A stretch of DNA of 64,000 bases from contig NZ_PUGF01000009.1 in NCBI RefSeq assembly GCF_002976435.1, positions 1 through 64,000 on the forward strand, read 5' to 3'. Under the pieces are notes generated by a model. That model did not search any database, was not told where the DNA came from, and saw nothing but the letters and a program-made list of their open reading frames with translations. Source of the stretch: Solimicrobium silvestre (lineage in GTDB: Bacteria > Pseudomonadota > Gammaproteobacteria > Burkholderiales > Burkholderiaceae_D). Position numbers and translations under genes: made by a program. Numbering within the stretch: position 1 is the first letter of the stretch; every line of letters begins with the position of its first letter. Below are positions 63,889 through 64,000 of this stretch, piece by piece.

Positions 63889-64000
63889 AACAAACAGCCA
63901 TCGCACGCGGTATCCAGTCTGTTCGCGCAGAAACTGACGTAAGCGCATTAATTGGTAGTTTAAACAAAGCATTTGCCGACTTTAAAGCGGAAAATGATCG
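63885..64000 (+). CDS. Phage major capsid protein, N-terminal part
   Basis: Only the first 38 complete codons lie in the window: MKQTAIARGIQSVRAETDVS and a helical NKAFADFKAEND. This helical start after the protease gene is the scaffold-like delta domain of HK97-type capsid proteins, which the protease removes. The identity is inferred from position and the helical start; the fold itself lies outside the window. Confidence 0.82.
   Translation, partial: MKQTAIARGIQSVRAETDVSALIGSLNKAFADFKAEND

Larger units (their letters stand above)
50344..64000 (+). mobile_element. Prophage at guaA (right end outside window)
   Basis: From just after guaA to the window end the genes are phage-type: integrase, AlpA-type gene, small early genes, CI/Cro/CII, ASCH protein, primase-helicase, HNH, terminase subunits, portal, protease and capsid start. 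The head module is HK97-like, so a tailed, probably siphovirus-type, temperate phage is likely. The left end is probably inside or next to the last 25 bases of guaA, by analogy with other guaA-specific integrases. The right end, tail and lysis genes are not visible. Confidence 0.9.

Noticed and set aside
1-64000. tRNA or rRNA genes
   Set aside because: No tRNA-like cloverleaf, CCA-proximal pattern or rRNA segment was recognised by eye on either strand; a dedicated scan was not possible.

Overview
The window looks like a chromosomal segment of a Burkholderiales betaproteobacterium with moderately low GC, most like Oxalobacteraceae. I infer this from gene families and order: an rpfE-like gene divergent from lolCD, the order smpB, ratA, rnfH, DUF4124 gene, guaB, guaA, and a complete pst-pho cluster beside sixA-ppk. 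I could not run a similarity search, so the assignment rests on recognition of families.

Bases 1-22,000. An inverted repeat, possibly an insertion-sequence relic, is followed by rpfE-like and lolCD (lipoprotein release). An OlsB-like N-acyltransferase gene comes next. Then sixA-ppk (polyphosphate synthesis) lies divergent from pstS-pstC-pstA-pstB-phoU-phoB-phoR (phosphate uptake and sensing). I can read Pho boxes (7-bp units at 11-bp spacing) before the acyltransferase gene, ppk and pstS, so a local Pho regulon is visible in the DNA. After it come dctA, a PAS-containing histidine kinase, a VF530-family gene, a ParE-type toxin-antitoxin pair with its own promoter, an M48 protease and a transglutaminase-like/TPR lipoprotein.

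Bases 22,000-50,340. This part holds a two-gene lysine catabolic set (saccharopine dehydrogenase and aminoadipate-semialdehyde dehydrogenase) with a divergent Lrp-type regulator, a membrane-anchored MutS-like ATPase, small conserved proteins, an S9 peptidase and an ABC exporter. A response regulator-CheC-diguanylate cyclase operon, a PrpR-type sigma-54 activator without prp genes, and an EptA-like phosphoethanolamine transferase follow. The end contains a TPR-methyltransferase fusion, clpB, smpB, ratA, rnfH and guaB-guaA, with a GAF-GGDEF protein carrying a degenerate GTEEF site between guaB and guaA. Two decayed genes (a VOC/PhnB-like protein and an alpha/beta hydrolase) can be recognised.

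Bases 50,344-64,000. A prophage sits directly after guaA and continues past the window. It has a tyrosine integrase, a leftward early operon ending in an AlpA-type gene next to int, CI/Cro/CII-type regulators with mirrored operators, an ASCH-domain protein, a Toprim/SF3 primase-helicase, and the start of an HK97-type packaging and head module (HNH, TerS, TerL, portal, ClpP-like protease, capsid).

The most unusual signal is non-coding. Directly after the primase gene, twelve 9-bp repeats (ACTNTCMAY) form two 85-bp modules with exact mirror spacing over 254 bp. I read this as a candidate phage replication origin or regulatory hub.
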